A DNA stretch of 64,000 bases from Coffea arabica (taxonomy: Eukaryota; Streptophyta; Magnoliopsida; Gentianales; Rubiaceae): positions 6,014,001 to 6,078,000 of the forward strand of contig NC_092329.1 of NCBI RefSeq assembly GCF_036785885.1, read 5' to 3'. The position numbers and the translations under genes are program-made. Shown one piece after another: positions 14,091 to 26,992 of the stretch. Under the pieces are notes generated by a model, which made no database searches, had not been told where the DNA came from, and worked only from the letters and a program-made list of their open reading frames with translations. The number at the start of each line of letters is the position of its first letter. Within the stretch, counting starts at the first letter, position 1.

Positions 14091-17000
14091 ATGTCGAATA
14101 GATTCGGCAATCAGAATTACAGGAATGAAAGTAACAAAAAGGGATTTCATAAAACTCAAAAGCAATTTATTCCTAAGAAAGAATCATCTGCAGATCAAAC
14201 CTTCTCCAATTCTTTAAGACAATCCTTTTCCCGCCAATCCGATGCAACATCCAGCGCCGCTGCTGCCGGCCGAAGTGGAGGTGGCGGTGCAACGGCGGCT
14301 TCTGGGAATAGTAAGGTTAAGATGGGGGAGAATGGGAACTGGGTTTCTGATAATAGTACTACTGGAATTCAGACTGGCAATTATGTTAATTACTTGCCCC
14401 AAGATGAGGCGGTGGCATCTGGGCTAGGGGCTGATGAGGGTGGAGTGGACCCTGTGGAGTCTCAGCGGGTGGTGGATCTTCTGAACAGGGAGTTGTCTCG
14501 GTTGCTCAAATTGAAGCCCAGAGATTTTTGGAAAGAAGGTTACCATTTTGTCTTTCTTCAAAAAATTTTTTTTGTTTTCTGCTAGTAAACAGTTTGCATT
14601 TTTTTTTAATTAGTTCATTTTGAATTGAGAAGAGTCTTATTAAATGGTGATAAATATGTAGGATGAAAAACTATTGCCTTAGAATGAAGGAGCCGGCAGG
14701 GTTCCCTTTGTGCTAATAGTGACAAATTCAATCTTCTTTCAAGGTTTAGCTTTGTACATTTTTGACAAATTACAATGCCAATTGAAAGAGTATTTTCAGC
14801 AATAAGGTCAAGGAATTGTGAAATGCTGTTGGAATTTGTTATGGAATTAGTATATTAGTCATATAACTAGAAATTATTGGCATGCCACATATGAATAATT
14901 ACTTATGCTAAGCGTGCTCGTAATGATGTTGACCCCTTTCCTTTTTGTTTTTCACAGTGGCCAGCGACACCTCTCTGCATGCTTTTCTAGAAAGCTTCTT
15001 GAAGTACAAGAGCAGATGGTATGATTTCCCATATCGTGGAGCCAAGGGTATAGTCGCTGGAGTCATTGTTGGGGAGTTTGAGCTGTGTCGCCGTGTATTT
15101 ATGGTCTTGTATAGAATGTGAGTTTTGAATGCTGTAGTTAAATTTCTATGATAGGTTTCATTCTGTGAGGTGGAGATTTTTAGATTTGATTGATTCGGAT
15201 ATCGTACCATCCAGATCTTCAAATCGGGATCCTGGTGCTAAGACAGCTGATAGTCTCAGTTCAAAAGATCATGCAGGTATGTGGTTCTGTAAGAAGCATT
15301 TGCAAATGATATGTTGCCCTAGTTGTTGGATACGAATGTGCTGCTGGTGACTTAGAGAAAACCCACCCCCCCCTCCCCAAAAAAAAATAATTATAGCATG
15401 CTGTTCTATATGCATACTGGAAGGTAGATTCTTTTGCCTTCCAATGCATCACACGCTATTTGGTAGTTAAGAGAGCATGTCTTGGTATTTTTCCCCCTGT
15501 TTGTGATTTGTTCTCCATTGGTTGTTGAGATATATAAATGTGCTATATAGGCACTGAAAACACTGAGCTGCAGAGTTTTCAAGTAGTAGTTTTATATTTT
15601 GACATATGCTGGACTTCTTTGGAATGCACTTTGTTCACTAATTCCATTTGTAGTTCTTCTGCAGGACAAGAAGTTGCTTGACTTGCCAAAGTTACTAGAT
15701 ATCTGTGCCATATATGGTCATGAGAATGAAGATCTTACCAGATTATTGGTAAGTGTGTGGGATTAAACTGGTATACAATTTTGTTTCTTCACAATCCTTT
15801 GCTATTGTGCTTCTGTCTGTTACATCATGCAGGCTATAAATCGTTCTGAATTGTTCATGGGACCCCAACTCAGTCTTCTTCTTCTTCTCTTCTGGTTTTG
15901 CCAAATTTGGAAAACTGCTGGGTTTTTTTTTTCTTATGAAGCATTTTTGTGTTTTGGGTATTTATTTACATGATATTGGATGCTTTTAATGGTTCTGTAT
16001 CTCTGTGTCATCATCATCATTTAGCATAAAGCATGCCTAATGTCATTCTTTGTAATTGGACTCTAGTTACTGTGTTTTTTGTTTATTGGTTTCTGGGCTA
16101 CCCTCATTTGTTTTGCTGGTTAGCTATATGCTATTTCTTCCTTGCTGAAAATGTCTTTTTAATCTGTACCATGCTGTATGCAGTGTTTGTTCAAATACTC
16201 AGCCTGTCATATCGTTTTAATTAGATTTCCCTATAATATCATTAGCTGAATTTATTGGTTTTTTTCTGTAAAAAAACACATTTGCTGGTTGAATTTCTGG
16301 TTTTAGTTTGTTATTTGCATCTTGCATCAATGAGTTTTCGGTATATTGATATTAAAATCTTACAACTAATGTTGTGCCTGCAAACATGTTGAAAAAGGCC
16401 TGTGGTGTATGAGTTGGTAGCTCTTTCCCTATTTCCTCTCTCATGTTGCTGTGTTTAATGATGTTCCTCAGGTTGTGAATGCAATAAAAGCTCAGTGGTG
16501 GATGCATGATAAGTTTACAGCAGTTTTGTCACATTTTCTGACCCTCATCCAGACAATGTATCAACGTTGTAGCTCATCTTTAGAGGTGGTCTTTCTTCTT
16601 CTGTTTGCGTTTATATGTTTCCTGGAAGGTGGAGTAGATGCTAAGAACAATACATTTTTTATGATATTATTATGACAAAACATTTTCATTAAATTTTTTC
16701 AATCTGCTTTTTGGTGAGCTTAGACTTATAACAGATGTTTTTTCCCAGGACCTGGTTTAATTTTTCTCCATCTTTGCATGGTTCTTTATTGGTTATGAAC
16801 ATTACATTTAGCAAAAGCATCTTATATGATGTGCCTGTTGTATACTTGCTCATGGCCGGGCATGGTTGTGCAAACGCACAACATATGCCCATTGCCACAT
16901 GCACATAGTGTATGGTGAATCATGATTTTCATCTGCATTTAGTTGACATTTTAGGTGACAGGAGAAAATTATGATTCTCATAAGAGTGGTGAAGTCATAT

Positions 17001-20000
17001 GTATTTCTCATCTGTATACATATGTTATATTTTTTTTCAGCGCTGGGTAGTGTTTAGTATAATGTGATTAGTTGGTGGAGTTAAAATTGGTATCTGAAAG
17101 TTTAGGATCTAAAGGTGATAATCCCATTTGGATTGTTAGTTTAAGTGTCAATTAGATGCCCTTATTGGTCCTCAAAGTGCTTCAATTTTTTTTCTACTGA
17201 ATTCTAGGCAACCAGCTGGATTGGATTTTTAAAGTTTATTTCCTAAATCAAAGTTGTTGAAGGACTGTACAATGTGATGGAGAAAATGAAAAATTTTATT
17301 CTAGCAAAGTTTTTCTTGTTTACCTGATTTGTGAGTAATTTGTGTTGAAGAGTTATGCTATGTATTTGATGCGGATGCATGTCCATTTGCAGGTCCTCTT
17401 TGCCACAGGTAACTTACAGGATCAACCAGTTAGTCGGCTTCGTGCAGACTACTTAGAGGTAGCTTTTTCTTCATTTCTTCATAGATTTTTAGGGTAGTCC
17501 TCTTCCAATACCCTCCACTCCCCATTACCCCTGCCAACAACACCCTTTTTGCTGTACAAGTAGAAGAAGAAAATTTCTCATTGACAACCAAAACAAAAAC
17601 AAATGAAGCACTGAGAAATTCCTCCTTTTCCCTTGGGGATTGTAGAATAATTTCATCAGAGCTTTCAGAGAAAAAGCATCTTACCATTCTATGAGGACCA
17701 TCCTCAGTCCTTAAAAGGGTTTAGTTGGTTACCAAAAGCTAATGTATGTTTGCTTCAAATGGGTGGTTATTTTGAAGCTGTCATTGTTTCTCCTCACTTT
17801 CTAGAAGTACCAATCTGTCACCACTTTTTAATAGTTCATCATTGTCTTACTATCATTTGCAGGTTATGGATTTTATAAATGATGCAGTTGTCAATATGGA
17901 TGCATTTGTTGCTGCATACAAGTATGCAGCTGTCTTCTTCTGTTGTCCTGTTGATATGAGGTATTGCATTCACTCTGGAAGTTCCCCTCGTACAACCATT
18001 CAAACATTGTAGATGCACTCCATTTCAATTAGACGTACGAGGCTAATGCAATCATAACAATAACCAATGTTTTTGGCAAACTCAATGTGTGTCCATATTT
18101 TTTGATGTATATGTTATTAGTTAAGTGTGAAAAAAGATTTTTTTTTTTATTTTGTGCTAGCAGTTTGAAGGAAGTTTTTAACTTATTCTAAATATCATTA
18201 AGACAGAGAAGGGGAAGTAGGTCAGTTAAAATCGAGATGAAGAAGGGTATTTTAGGCATTCTATTAAGTGGCAGAAAATTTTTACACAAATGACTGCTCA
18301 CACTTCAGAGAGATACTTTTGGGTAACCCATATAGCTAACTGGCTGAATGAACTAGTCAAGGAGACAATTCTGCTTTAGAAACAAATTTGAACATGATAA
18401 GAATGACCCCACTAAAGCTTGCTTAAAGTTGCCTCAGCATTTTGCTAGTAGATGCATTACATTTTTGCTCTTCATAGACAAAGGAATTTACTGAATGACG
18501 TTACATGGCAGGAGGATGAGAAAAAAAATGTTGTGCTTCATTGCAATTTAGTAATATTGTGAACCCACATATTCCCCAATTATCTTGGTTTCAAATTCCC
18601 CATCTATGTTGAGCATTAATGAGTCAACCACATTTTTAACCAAGGAAATTACCAGTAGTCATCAACAAGGAAGAAAATAGTTGTTGATAGGTTCAATCAT
18701 GATGCAGTTTTATGCCTAATTTTTCTATCTGCATGCTTTAAGAAGTCATGTAATTTCCTTCTCCCTACAGCCATGGAAATTAACCATTCCTTCTCCCTAC
18801 AGCCATGGAAATTAACCAAGGAAATTACCAAGGAAATTCCTTCTCCCACATTTTTAACCAAGGAAATTACCAGTAGTCATCAACAAGGAAGAAAATAGTT
18901 GTTGATAGGTTCAATCATGATGCAGTTTTATGCCTAATTTTTCTATCTGCATGCTTTAAGAAGTCATGTAATTTCCTTCTCCCTACAGCCATGGAAATGA
19001 GGAGCTGCTCACTACTCTTGCAAGACTACATGATTCACTACTGCCATCATTGCAGAGGGGTTTTCACATTATTTTGGCTTCAAGAGATGACGCAATACAG
19101 GAAACATCTGGTGACATGCTTTCAGATATTTTAATCAGTTTGAAGTTGTTGTCAACGAGAATAGTAAAATTTGGTTGGAAACTACTGTATTTCTGTTATT
19201 TAAGTGATGAGGCATTTGAAAATAGTTGTCCTTTTCCGGCATCTATGAAGATGTTTCCAGCAAATGTGGATGACCCTATCATAAGGACAGACATTTTGGT
19301 ACAAACACTAAGAGATATTGGCCAAGAGTTCTCAAGCATAACTGAGGCAGAAAAAAGAGGAACTTTTCTCCAAAATATTGAGAAGGAGCACAAGATCATG
19401 AGCAGAGTTGTGTTATTACAAAACACAGGTACAATTCTATGTGTAACGAGGTTTTAGATTAGATGGTTGGCTTCCTCTAGAGTTATGAGACATTATCAGA
19501 TGACATTAAGAGTTACCTCACTAGAAGGTATATACAAAAATATAGCTATATGTTTCAGGATTTCATGTCAGAGGGTGATTTTTGGAAAATTTTAGGAATT
19601 GACAGTTAATACTGTTACATGTAGCATATTCAGTTTTATGCATGTGAGAGATTATTGTTGCAATGCAGTGTCTGTTATATTCCCAGAGAAGGATGACATA
19701 GTTTCATGGAAGACCTTACCATAGACAGAGATAAACATGCCCCTCTCTCTCTCTCTCTCTCTCTCCCCGCTGGTGTTTGAAAATCATTAAGCAATTCCCG
19801 GAGGTCTCTCACGAAATATATCAATTTTGTTGTTTCCAATGCTTGTTTTTCATGGTAGTGTGCATAAACGTCTTACCAAACGCAGCATGTTTTGAGACTT
19901 CGACTGTTTTTTCCCCTTTCTTTTGCAGGATGGATGTCTTTGGATGATGATCAGAAGCAGTTTCTTTCTGGTATCCTTAAGCATCCACTGGAAACCAATG

Positions 20001-20992
20001 CAAATGATGCATCGCACACAGCATCTTCAGGAACAGTTGGTAGCGTGCAGACTGATGAAGACAATGCAATTTTGGAGTCAAAAATCAGTCAAATAAAAGA
20101 TTTGTTCCCAGACTATGGCAAAGGGTTCTTAGTTGCTTGTCTTGAAGTATATAACCACAATCCAGAAGAAGTGATTCAGAGGATCCTGGAGGGAACCCTT
20201 CATGAAGATCTTCAATCCCTGGACATATCATTGGAGCAAAGTCTAGTAAGAAAATCAGCTGTGTCTGCAAGCACGATGGGCAAGGGAAAAGGTAAACTGG
20301 TAGAATCTGCAACCCCCATGAGTCAACTTGTAGCCTATCAACCTGAGGGTCCATCAATTTCATCTTCCTCATCTTCTATAGGAAGGTATATCAGGAAGAC
20401 TGCTACTGACTTACCGGAGACGGAGACCCTGGATTGCAGGGATGAGAAGTACATAGAAAAAACTTCCGCTCTTGTTTCACAACTAGAGTACGAAGATGAA
20501 TATGATGATTCTTTTGATGATCTGGGCCTTAGTGTTGGTGATTCAGGGTTGGAGGAGACTGAGATTTTGGGTGACAAATTAGCTTCTGATAAGGGAAAAG
20601 CAAGGGCGGCTGATAATGATAGCTCAGCTCCAAACACTACCTCAAAATGGAACTCTCGTAAAAAGCCCCAGTTTTATGTCAAGGATGGTAAGAACTACAG
20701 CTATAAAGTGGAAGGTTCTATCGCCGTTGCTAATTATAATGAGGCCAAACTAGTCAGTCAAGTCCAGAAGGAAACTATCCTTGGTCTTGGACGTGGCGGG
20801 AATATTCCATTGGGTGCAGTTAGAAGGTTGGCTGAGTCTAATGAAGAAACTGATGTCGGACCTGATAGTAATGAAGGTGCAGGAAGAGGTGGTAGGGGGA
20901 ACTTCAGGGGCAGAGGAAGGAGAGGTGGTGGAAGAAGCCATTACCGAAAAGATCAAGCTACGAGGAAGCATTTTTCTGGAGTAATGAATTGA
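14091..20992 (+). CDS. ASCC2: ASCC2 homologue with CUE domain (At1g27752-like)
   Basis: Nine exons join in phase: 14091-14538, 14958-15117, 15215-15276, 15654-15748, 16472-16585, 17393-17458, 17863-17960, 18989-19428, 19929-20992; 848 residues. The N-terminus is low-complexity (Gln/Ser/Gly). A conserved helical region follows (about 120-490, e.g. LDLPKLLDICAIYGHENED). The CUE domain lies at about 541-590 (SKISQIKDLFPDYGKGFLVA). The tail is acidic, then RGG-rich and basic (about 811-835). In animals ASCC2 binds K63-linked ubiquitin through CUE and works with the ASCC3 helicase in alkylation repair and in splitting collided ribosomes; yeast Cue3/Rqt3 is the counterpart. The same roles are inferred here. 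The alternative start at 13704 is rejected. The exon 8 acceptor lies next to duplicated decoy acceptors. Confidence 0.92.
18628..18998 (+). repeat. 153-bp duplication that copies the exon 8 splice acceptor
   Basis: The blocks 18628-18780 and 18846-18998 appear identical by eye. They include the polypyrimidine tract, the acceptor TTCTCCCTACAG and the first ten bases of exon 8 (CCATGGAAAT). A further short copy of the acceptor lies between them. Acceptor AGs therefore end at 18770, 18802 and 18988. Only the last is followed by the open exon. At the other two the next codons run into TAA after AGC CAT GGA AAT. Confidence 0.9.
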
Positions 20993-22907
20993 TTCGTACA
21001 ACTATACCCTCTTTTCTGTGATACTAATATAAGATCTCGTTGTATAGTTAATTGTACAGAAGATAAAATTTTCTTTAGTGAGGGAAAATTTCATATTTTA
21101 CAGGAACAATAGCATACTGATTCTGGTGTTTTGAGACTGGTTGCGCGGAAGTTACTGCATCTGGTAATGGGTTAATAACAACATGCACCCGTGAGAAATA
21201 CATAATTTTTATTTTACCCCGTGCATTGTCCAATTGCATCAATACGACTTTTTTTCCCCCCAATATGATGCACTTCACTTAGTAAACCAATTTGACTATG
21301 TTTTCATAATTTAAGTCCATTAAATACATCCACAATGATTTACACTTTTTAGAATGTAATTCACATGTCACGTCAGCATTCCATTTTCTCCTCTTTTATT
21401 ACACTTTCACTCATAATGGATTACACTCCACAAAGTATAATAGTATGGGTCCACTATTAAATTAAATATTTATTTTAATAATGCATGACTCATATCCCAT
21501 AAATAAATAAAGTAGTTTTTAAAAATAATTTTGTTATTTTTAAATAATAAAGTATTAAATTTCATTAAATTTTTTACCTTTTGAATTTTTTATTTTCTAA
21601 AAATAATATTATTAATTTTCTATATTTGGAGCATTTAACATATTTGTAAAACTACTAAAATTTTCATCCATAATCACAAAATATTGAAATTTTAAAAAAT
21701 TGTGCACAAAGGTTGAGGAAAATGAGTGAGAGAGTAAAAGAAATAATAGAATAGAATAGTGGGATATGAAAAAAAAAGTGTGTTGTGTGTTTATATAGAA
21801 AATTAAATTATGATTGTTGGAAAAAAATGAACGTTGCAAATGGACTCCACAATTGCAAAAAAATGAACACGGCTAAATTTTATAATAGATAGCTCACCCA
21901 TTACACGCATCATTTTGATGATGCGTGTAATGGGTATTACACAGCCACAATGGATAGCCATGTAACCAACCCTTAAACTGTCAGACATTACACCGCTTAT
22001 TCCACGCAGTTGGAGATGCTACGTAGTTGGAGATGCTCTAAGATTCGATGAAACGACCTAAATGAAATGATAACTCGGGAAGAAAGGTATGGCCGCGCGC
22101 ATCCATACATATCGAGCGACAAACATACCCTCCTAGTGATGGCTTGCGGACAATGATGATCTTATCATGTGTAGACCTTTTTCACAAATTGAGACACAAT
22201 TAGTTCTTCCCTTGAAATATTTACTCCTCAGACGACGACAATTAATTGTATTCAATGTAGGGTTGCGAGGTTGATTGTCTCGCACTATAAAATTTGAAAC
22301 TTTGGAAGCGTGAATCGATCTAATCAAACAATGAAGAGGGCAAAGTGGATTATACGTCCTCCCTAAAGAGGTACTTTGGCAATTGACTTTCAATCTCTTT
22401 GGTAACTAATGCTGTAAGCATCCGTATCTAAAGACAAAGGATGCTTTGCCCTATACACCTAATCTCCGGTGATTTATGCTTTTGCTTTTCTGCCGGCTGA
22501 GGCTTGCATATTTTCCCCCCCACCGGGCAAAATGGAACCTGATCTATTTTGTATCCCGACAATCTACTACTTGATATACTAGAATCGTGAAACAGGGATC
22601 ATGCGGCAATACGAGCAAGGAGATCAAACGAGCACAACATCATTGATATTTGCACTGTCAAAATGCTGAGACTTGCACTTTCACTGCAACTTCTGTCTTT
22701 GGGAGACAAAATAGTTCATCCCAGTAAACAGTTTATCAAATGCAGTTATGCCCAACATTCTACTACATTAAAACCTTATTCATTTAATTAGTACAAAGAA
22801 TAACACATCCAGTATGGGAAACTAGCACGCTATGTGATTACTACTAAAACAATGAACGGAGTACAACGGGAAGCTGGCCACATGTAATTTCAATGATTTA
22901 CTGAATC
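20993..22907. other. Convergent intergenic region with MITE-like remnant
   Basis: The ASCC2 gene (+) and the SAT32-like gene (-) converge here, so both 3' UTRs lie at the flanks. The middle (about 21380-22040) is AT-rich and contains inverted, MITE-like text ending near the block GGAGATGCTC, a motif seen at ends of many plant MITEs. The word TTGGAGATGCT is doubled at about 22011-22038. No coding region is visible. Confidence 0.55.
21897..21934. repeat. Perfect 16-bp palindrome with 6-base loop
   Basis: The arms CCCATTACACGCATCA (21897-21912) and TGATGCGTGTAATGGG (21919-21934) are exact reverse complements with loop TTTTGA. The hairpin sits inside the MITE-like region and was probably its centre. 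A terminator role is less likely, as it lies about 900 bases past the ASCC2 stop and 960 past the SAT32 stop. Confidence 0.85.
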
Positions 22908-25900
22908 TCAAGCCATCTCGTTGAAACACACAGCATAGTGCCCGGTGTTCTTGTCCTGCATACGAGCATAACGACGTCAAAATACAAACCAACTATAGCC
23001 GTATTAAGATGCCAAATTTACCAGAAACGAATTATAATGTGTTTCTGCAAAGAAGTTTCCCTCAAATGACACATTTCCCAACACAAAGCACCAAAATTTT
23101 AAACAGATTACATTGTACCAAAGTAACGTGCCAATGATCCAATACCAATACCATGTTATTCACACACTATAAAACAACACAACGGTGGCTTCCATGATTA
23201 ACAAATCAGATAAGAAGTTTCTGTATTACCTGGGATATCATCCTCTGTTTGTTCAGCAACTGAGTCCTTGCCTTATTAAGACCGGAATTTGGTGATCTGT
23301 ATAGCCTCTGAGGAAGGACAAAATAAACCACAGTTAATCACAATACCACAGGACAGAGACGTGTGCCTGAATATCTAATGAGCCACACGCACCCACACAC
23401 CCAATAGACAGGAGGTAATGAAAGAGGTAGCGAAAAGCAAGCAAACCCAGCATCTCTATTCCCGTTCAGTGAAAAGTAGCAGATTCATCATGGCAATTCA
23501 AATACAGTACAAATTAATCAATAAAATTGATTAGATATATGACCCAAACTACTCTTCTGAAAATAGATGAATAATTTAAGGTTACTCACTCAATCTGATA
23601 CTCTTAGAGACAATAGTAGTAGATCTAGAAAGCAAACATCTATACCAAAATAAAAGTGGCAGAAAATTGTCACCTTTTCACTGGCAGATAAACGATGCTC
23701 AGCAGCTGACATGAATTTCTTCTTTGGATTGAAACCAAAAACGTCATGAAGAAATTCATTTTCCTATTTGGACAACAACGACCAAATTTTAGGAAACCTA
23801 ATAAACATCTATCAAGAACAAAATATTTATATGGCCCAATTATTTTCTGAGGCAAAAAATGAGTTAAGGGATCAAATTAAATTAAAAAAAAAAAGACCTG
23901 CACATGCTTCACAAATCCTCCCCCAAGAAAATGCTTTAAAAAATTCAACTGTCAAAACAAAAGAACAGTCAGCTTTGACAAAGCTTGCAGGTCTGACATT
24001 CCAAAAAGAAAGAGCAGGGTGAACCTGGATCAATTGAGCCCACGAAGTTGTGCTCAAAGACTCTCCAGCAACCTTCATTGAAGTTTCTGGACTATATCCA
24101 TCCTGATTAGCATTTAAAGAATAGCATCAAATGAGTTTTTAATCCTTAGGATGGATAACTATCACCACCACAGAAGTAAACAAAGAAAAAAGATAGATCA
24201 CCTCGAGAAATTCCAAGATATCGCGAAATGTATTTCTTTGGCTATTGAGATCTTTCTTTGCAGAACCTTTGCCACCAGCCTCTGTTGAAAGATTCCTCAC
24301 TTGGTTTAAGATTTTACCCCTCAGACCCTGAATATGCACCAGCTCCCGAGATTTGTCTGCTTCACTGTTAGAGCCATCACTGGATCCCTTAGATTCACCC
24401 GCAAACTTCTCCAAGCTCCCCACCTCAAAAATTAAAGCAAGAGCTTCACCAGCTGCAATGCGCACAGATCTCTCCTCCTTTTCCAGTAAAGTAGAAAAGT
24501 AGTAAATTGGCCTGCATAATCAAGAAAATGAATATAATTTCTTCTACCTGCAACACTCACTAAAATTACTCCAGAATATAAATATAATACTGAAAGGAGG
24601 AGGAGGTTTACTCTTGCCAACTTTTTTGGTTAAGCGTCCAACCATCCACAGTTGTAAGCAGGAATGACCAAGCAGACACTACTGTGGTTATCATAGCTGG
24701 CGAAGGTCTACCTGCTTTGACCTGAACGGTAAAGAAACCAAATAAGAATAAGCATTAGATCTACAGCACTAAATAAAAACATTCTATACCTACAACACCA
24801 GGTAAAAAAAATCTCTACATGTCAGCATATAATAGCAAACCAGAAGTTTATTACCAAACTATAATTGATAATGAATATATGCACATTCATGCCCAATTTA
24901 CAGGTATGTGCAGAGCAGGGAAACATAAAGTAGGTAAAAAGATGAATCCCACTTTAAACAGAATAGGAAAGTTTATGCATACATACATTGGGACCCAGTT
25001 TTGGATGAGCCACTTGCCACATTATTTGCATTGATTTTTCCGTTTGCTCTGGCTCTTCAGCACCAACAAAAGTGATGATTGCCAGACACTCCAATAACTA
25101 GAATCAGCAAAGGTCCATAAAAACAATCAGCTTTAACAGCAAAAAAATTCAACTTAAGAATCCCAAGTCCAAATAATATTATCCATCAATATACAGACCG
25201 AAGACATCTTAGATACTTCACTTCGAGATCTGAGGGCCTCAGAAATAGGAGAGATTGAGTCTTCCAGTATTTCTTGCGATTTGTCTCCAGGTCCAGCAGT
25301 CAAAGCCAAAAGTCCTACAGAGAACGACATAAGTTCAATAATAAGCAGATGAGACATAAGAGCAATTTAACTGATGATTAGCTCAAGGATTACCAATAGC
25401 GTGAGCAGCCAAAGCAACCTCTTTAGCAGAACCACGCTTGATGGAACCTATGCACTGATGCAACAGTGTAGCAAACCTGGAAAGCAACATAACTATGAGA
25501 ATTTGAAAAATATATGAATGCCACTTGAACAAACGTACAACATCCAAAATCTTGAACTGAAAAATATAAAACCACACAAAAAAGGTCTCTTTCGCATATT
25601 CCCATCCCCATTGTAAGATAAGATTCTAGCATTTGGAGTAAAAAACAATGTAGAAGCAGTTTCTTATCATGTGTCCAAGAGAAAGCAAAATTCACGAAAA
25701 CCACATCTCTTTTCAAATAAAACATCATACATATTCTTTGAAATATGTTAAAGCACCAGCAAAAAGTCATAAAACATCAGTATATCAAATCCCTATATCT
25801 TAACAAAATTATAAAAGGGCAACAATTAAACCACACCCAATTGATAGATGCATACAATAGAGTACCATAGTTCCCAAAAGTTGAAAAAACCCAGTAATAG

Positions 25901-26992
25901 CCAAACAAATTAAGAAAAGCCTTACTTCTTTTCCACAAACTCATGCTGTAAATTGCTATTAAAAGACTCTATAATAGCTGCCAATGCTTTCTCCCTTGTA
26001 GACCCCCTGTAGACATACCATAATTGCAAATCTCAGACATCATATAAAATGGAAAGTCACCACAAGCCAACATGTCACAATGTCCAAACTCTAGTAAGTG
26101 CACAGCGTTAATGAAAATCTGTATGATTAGTTTGAAAGCCAGTACCTTTTCTCATAAAGATCATCTAAACATTGATCAAGAAAAGTCTCCCTATCAAATT
26201 GAACATCCTCAGAGCCTGACACAACCATAGAATCGGAACGGACAGTAGATGAGGAGCTAACACTATCAGTATCATCACTATCCAGCATAGCTGCATTCTT
26301 CTTTTGTGAACTCCCTACAATTTCAAACCCACATAATCACCTTCAATATCAATGTCAATTTACAAACAACCCTATATCAAAGCAAAAAAATTGCCAACTT
26401 GGGCAATCTAATAGCACACAAAACAGGAAATTGCATCAACCAAAACAGGCAATTAGTTAGTAAAGTGGTGACATTTATTATCCTACAAGCAAAATTATGG
26501 CAACAGACTTCCCAGCAGCAGACATTACCCCATGAACAAAATGCACCAATAAACAACAAACAATTTCAGAAAAAAAAAAACACAATTCAATGAACTTCAG
26601 CAGCCCTATTGGACCTGCAGCTATTATCTGTAACAGAATTGAATAAGATTTCTAGTAAATATTACGAAAAAAATCAACCAAGAGAGGGTATCACTTGATT
26701 AATCTAACCTTAAGAAGTTGCAAACTAAAGATTGAAATTAAAGTGGTAAGTTTTATCTGGGGCACATACAGAACTAGCATAGGTCTTTCCGCCCAAGATA
26801 GCAAAAATAAAGAAAAATGATCATATATTTGCCTGATTATTTCATAAAATCTCACAATGACAAGTTGCCAAAATCAGAAACTATCCCACCGGAAAAAACA
26901 ATTCAAGTAACACCCAGAAAAGAAAAAACTAAAAAGACAGAATAAACGAATAAATTTAAAAAAAAAATTTTGAAGAACATACGTCTGCCCAT
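22908..26992 (-). CDS. SAT32: Interferon-related developmental regulator (IFRD) family protein, SAT32-like
   Basis: Twelve minus-strand exons keep phase: 26992-26983, 26314-26146, 26006-25926, 25476-25394, 25314-25199, 25097-24987, 24721-24612, 24511-24202, 24102-24025, 23763-23674, 23307-23230, 22955-22908; 427 residues. The first exon codes only MGR plus one base, which is why a simple scan misses the start. A Ser/Asp-rich stretch (about 10-45) precedes the IFRD helical-repeat domain (about 45-320; CIGSIKRGSAKEVALAAHAI, SVRIAAGEALALIFE). The short IFRD C-terminal domain follows (about 357-420; FMSAAEHRLSASEKRLYRSP). Animal IFRD1 is a transcriptional co-regulator that also binds ribosomes. 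Arabidopsis SAT32 is linked to salt tolerance. A nuclear or cytosolic role in stress-related expression is inferred. The exon 5 donor (G|GTCTGT) is weak but is the only choice that keeps phase. Confidence 0.92.

Noticed and set aside
15165..15214. Earlier acceptor for ASCC2 exon 3 (after GATAG near 15155)
   Set aside because: It is also in phase, but it would insert about 20 unexpected residues before SSNRDPGA; the acceptor CCAG at 15214 gives the continuation I expect for the family.
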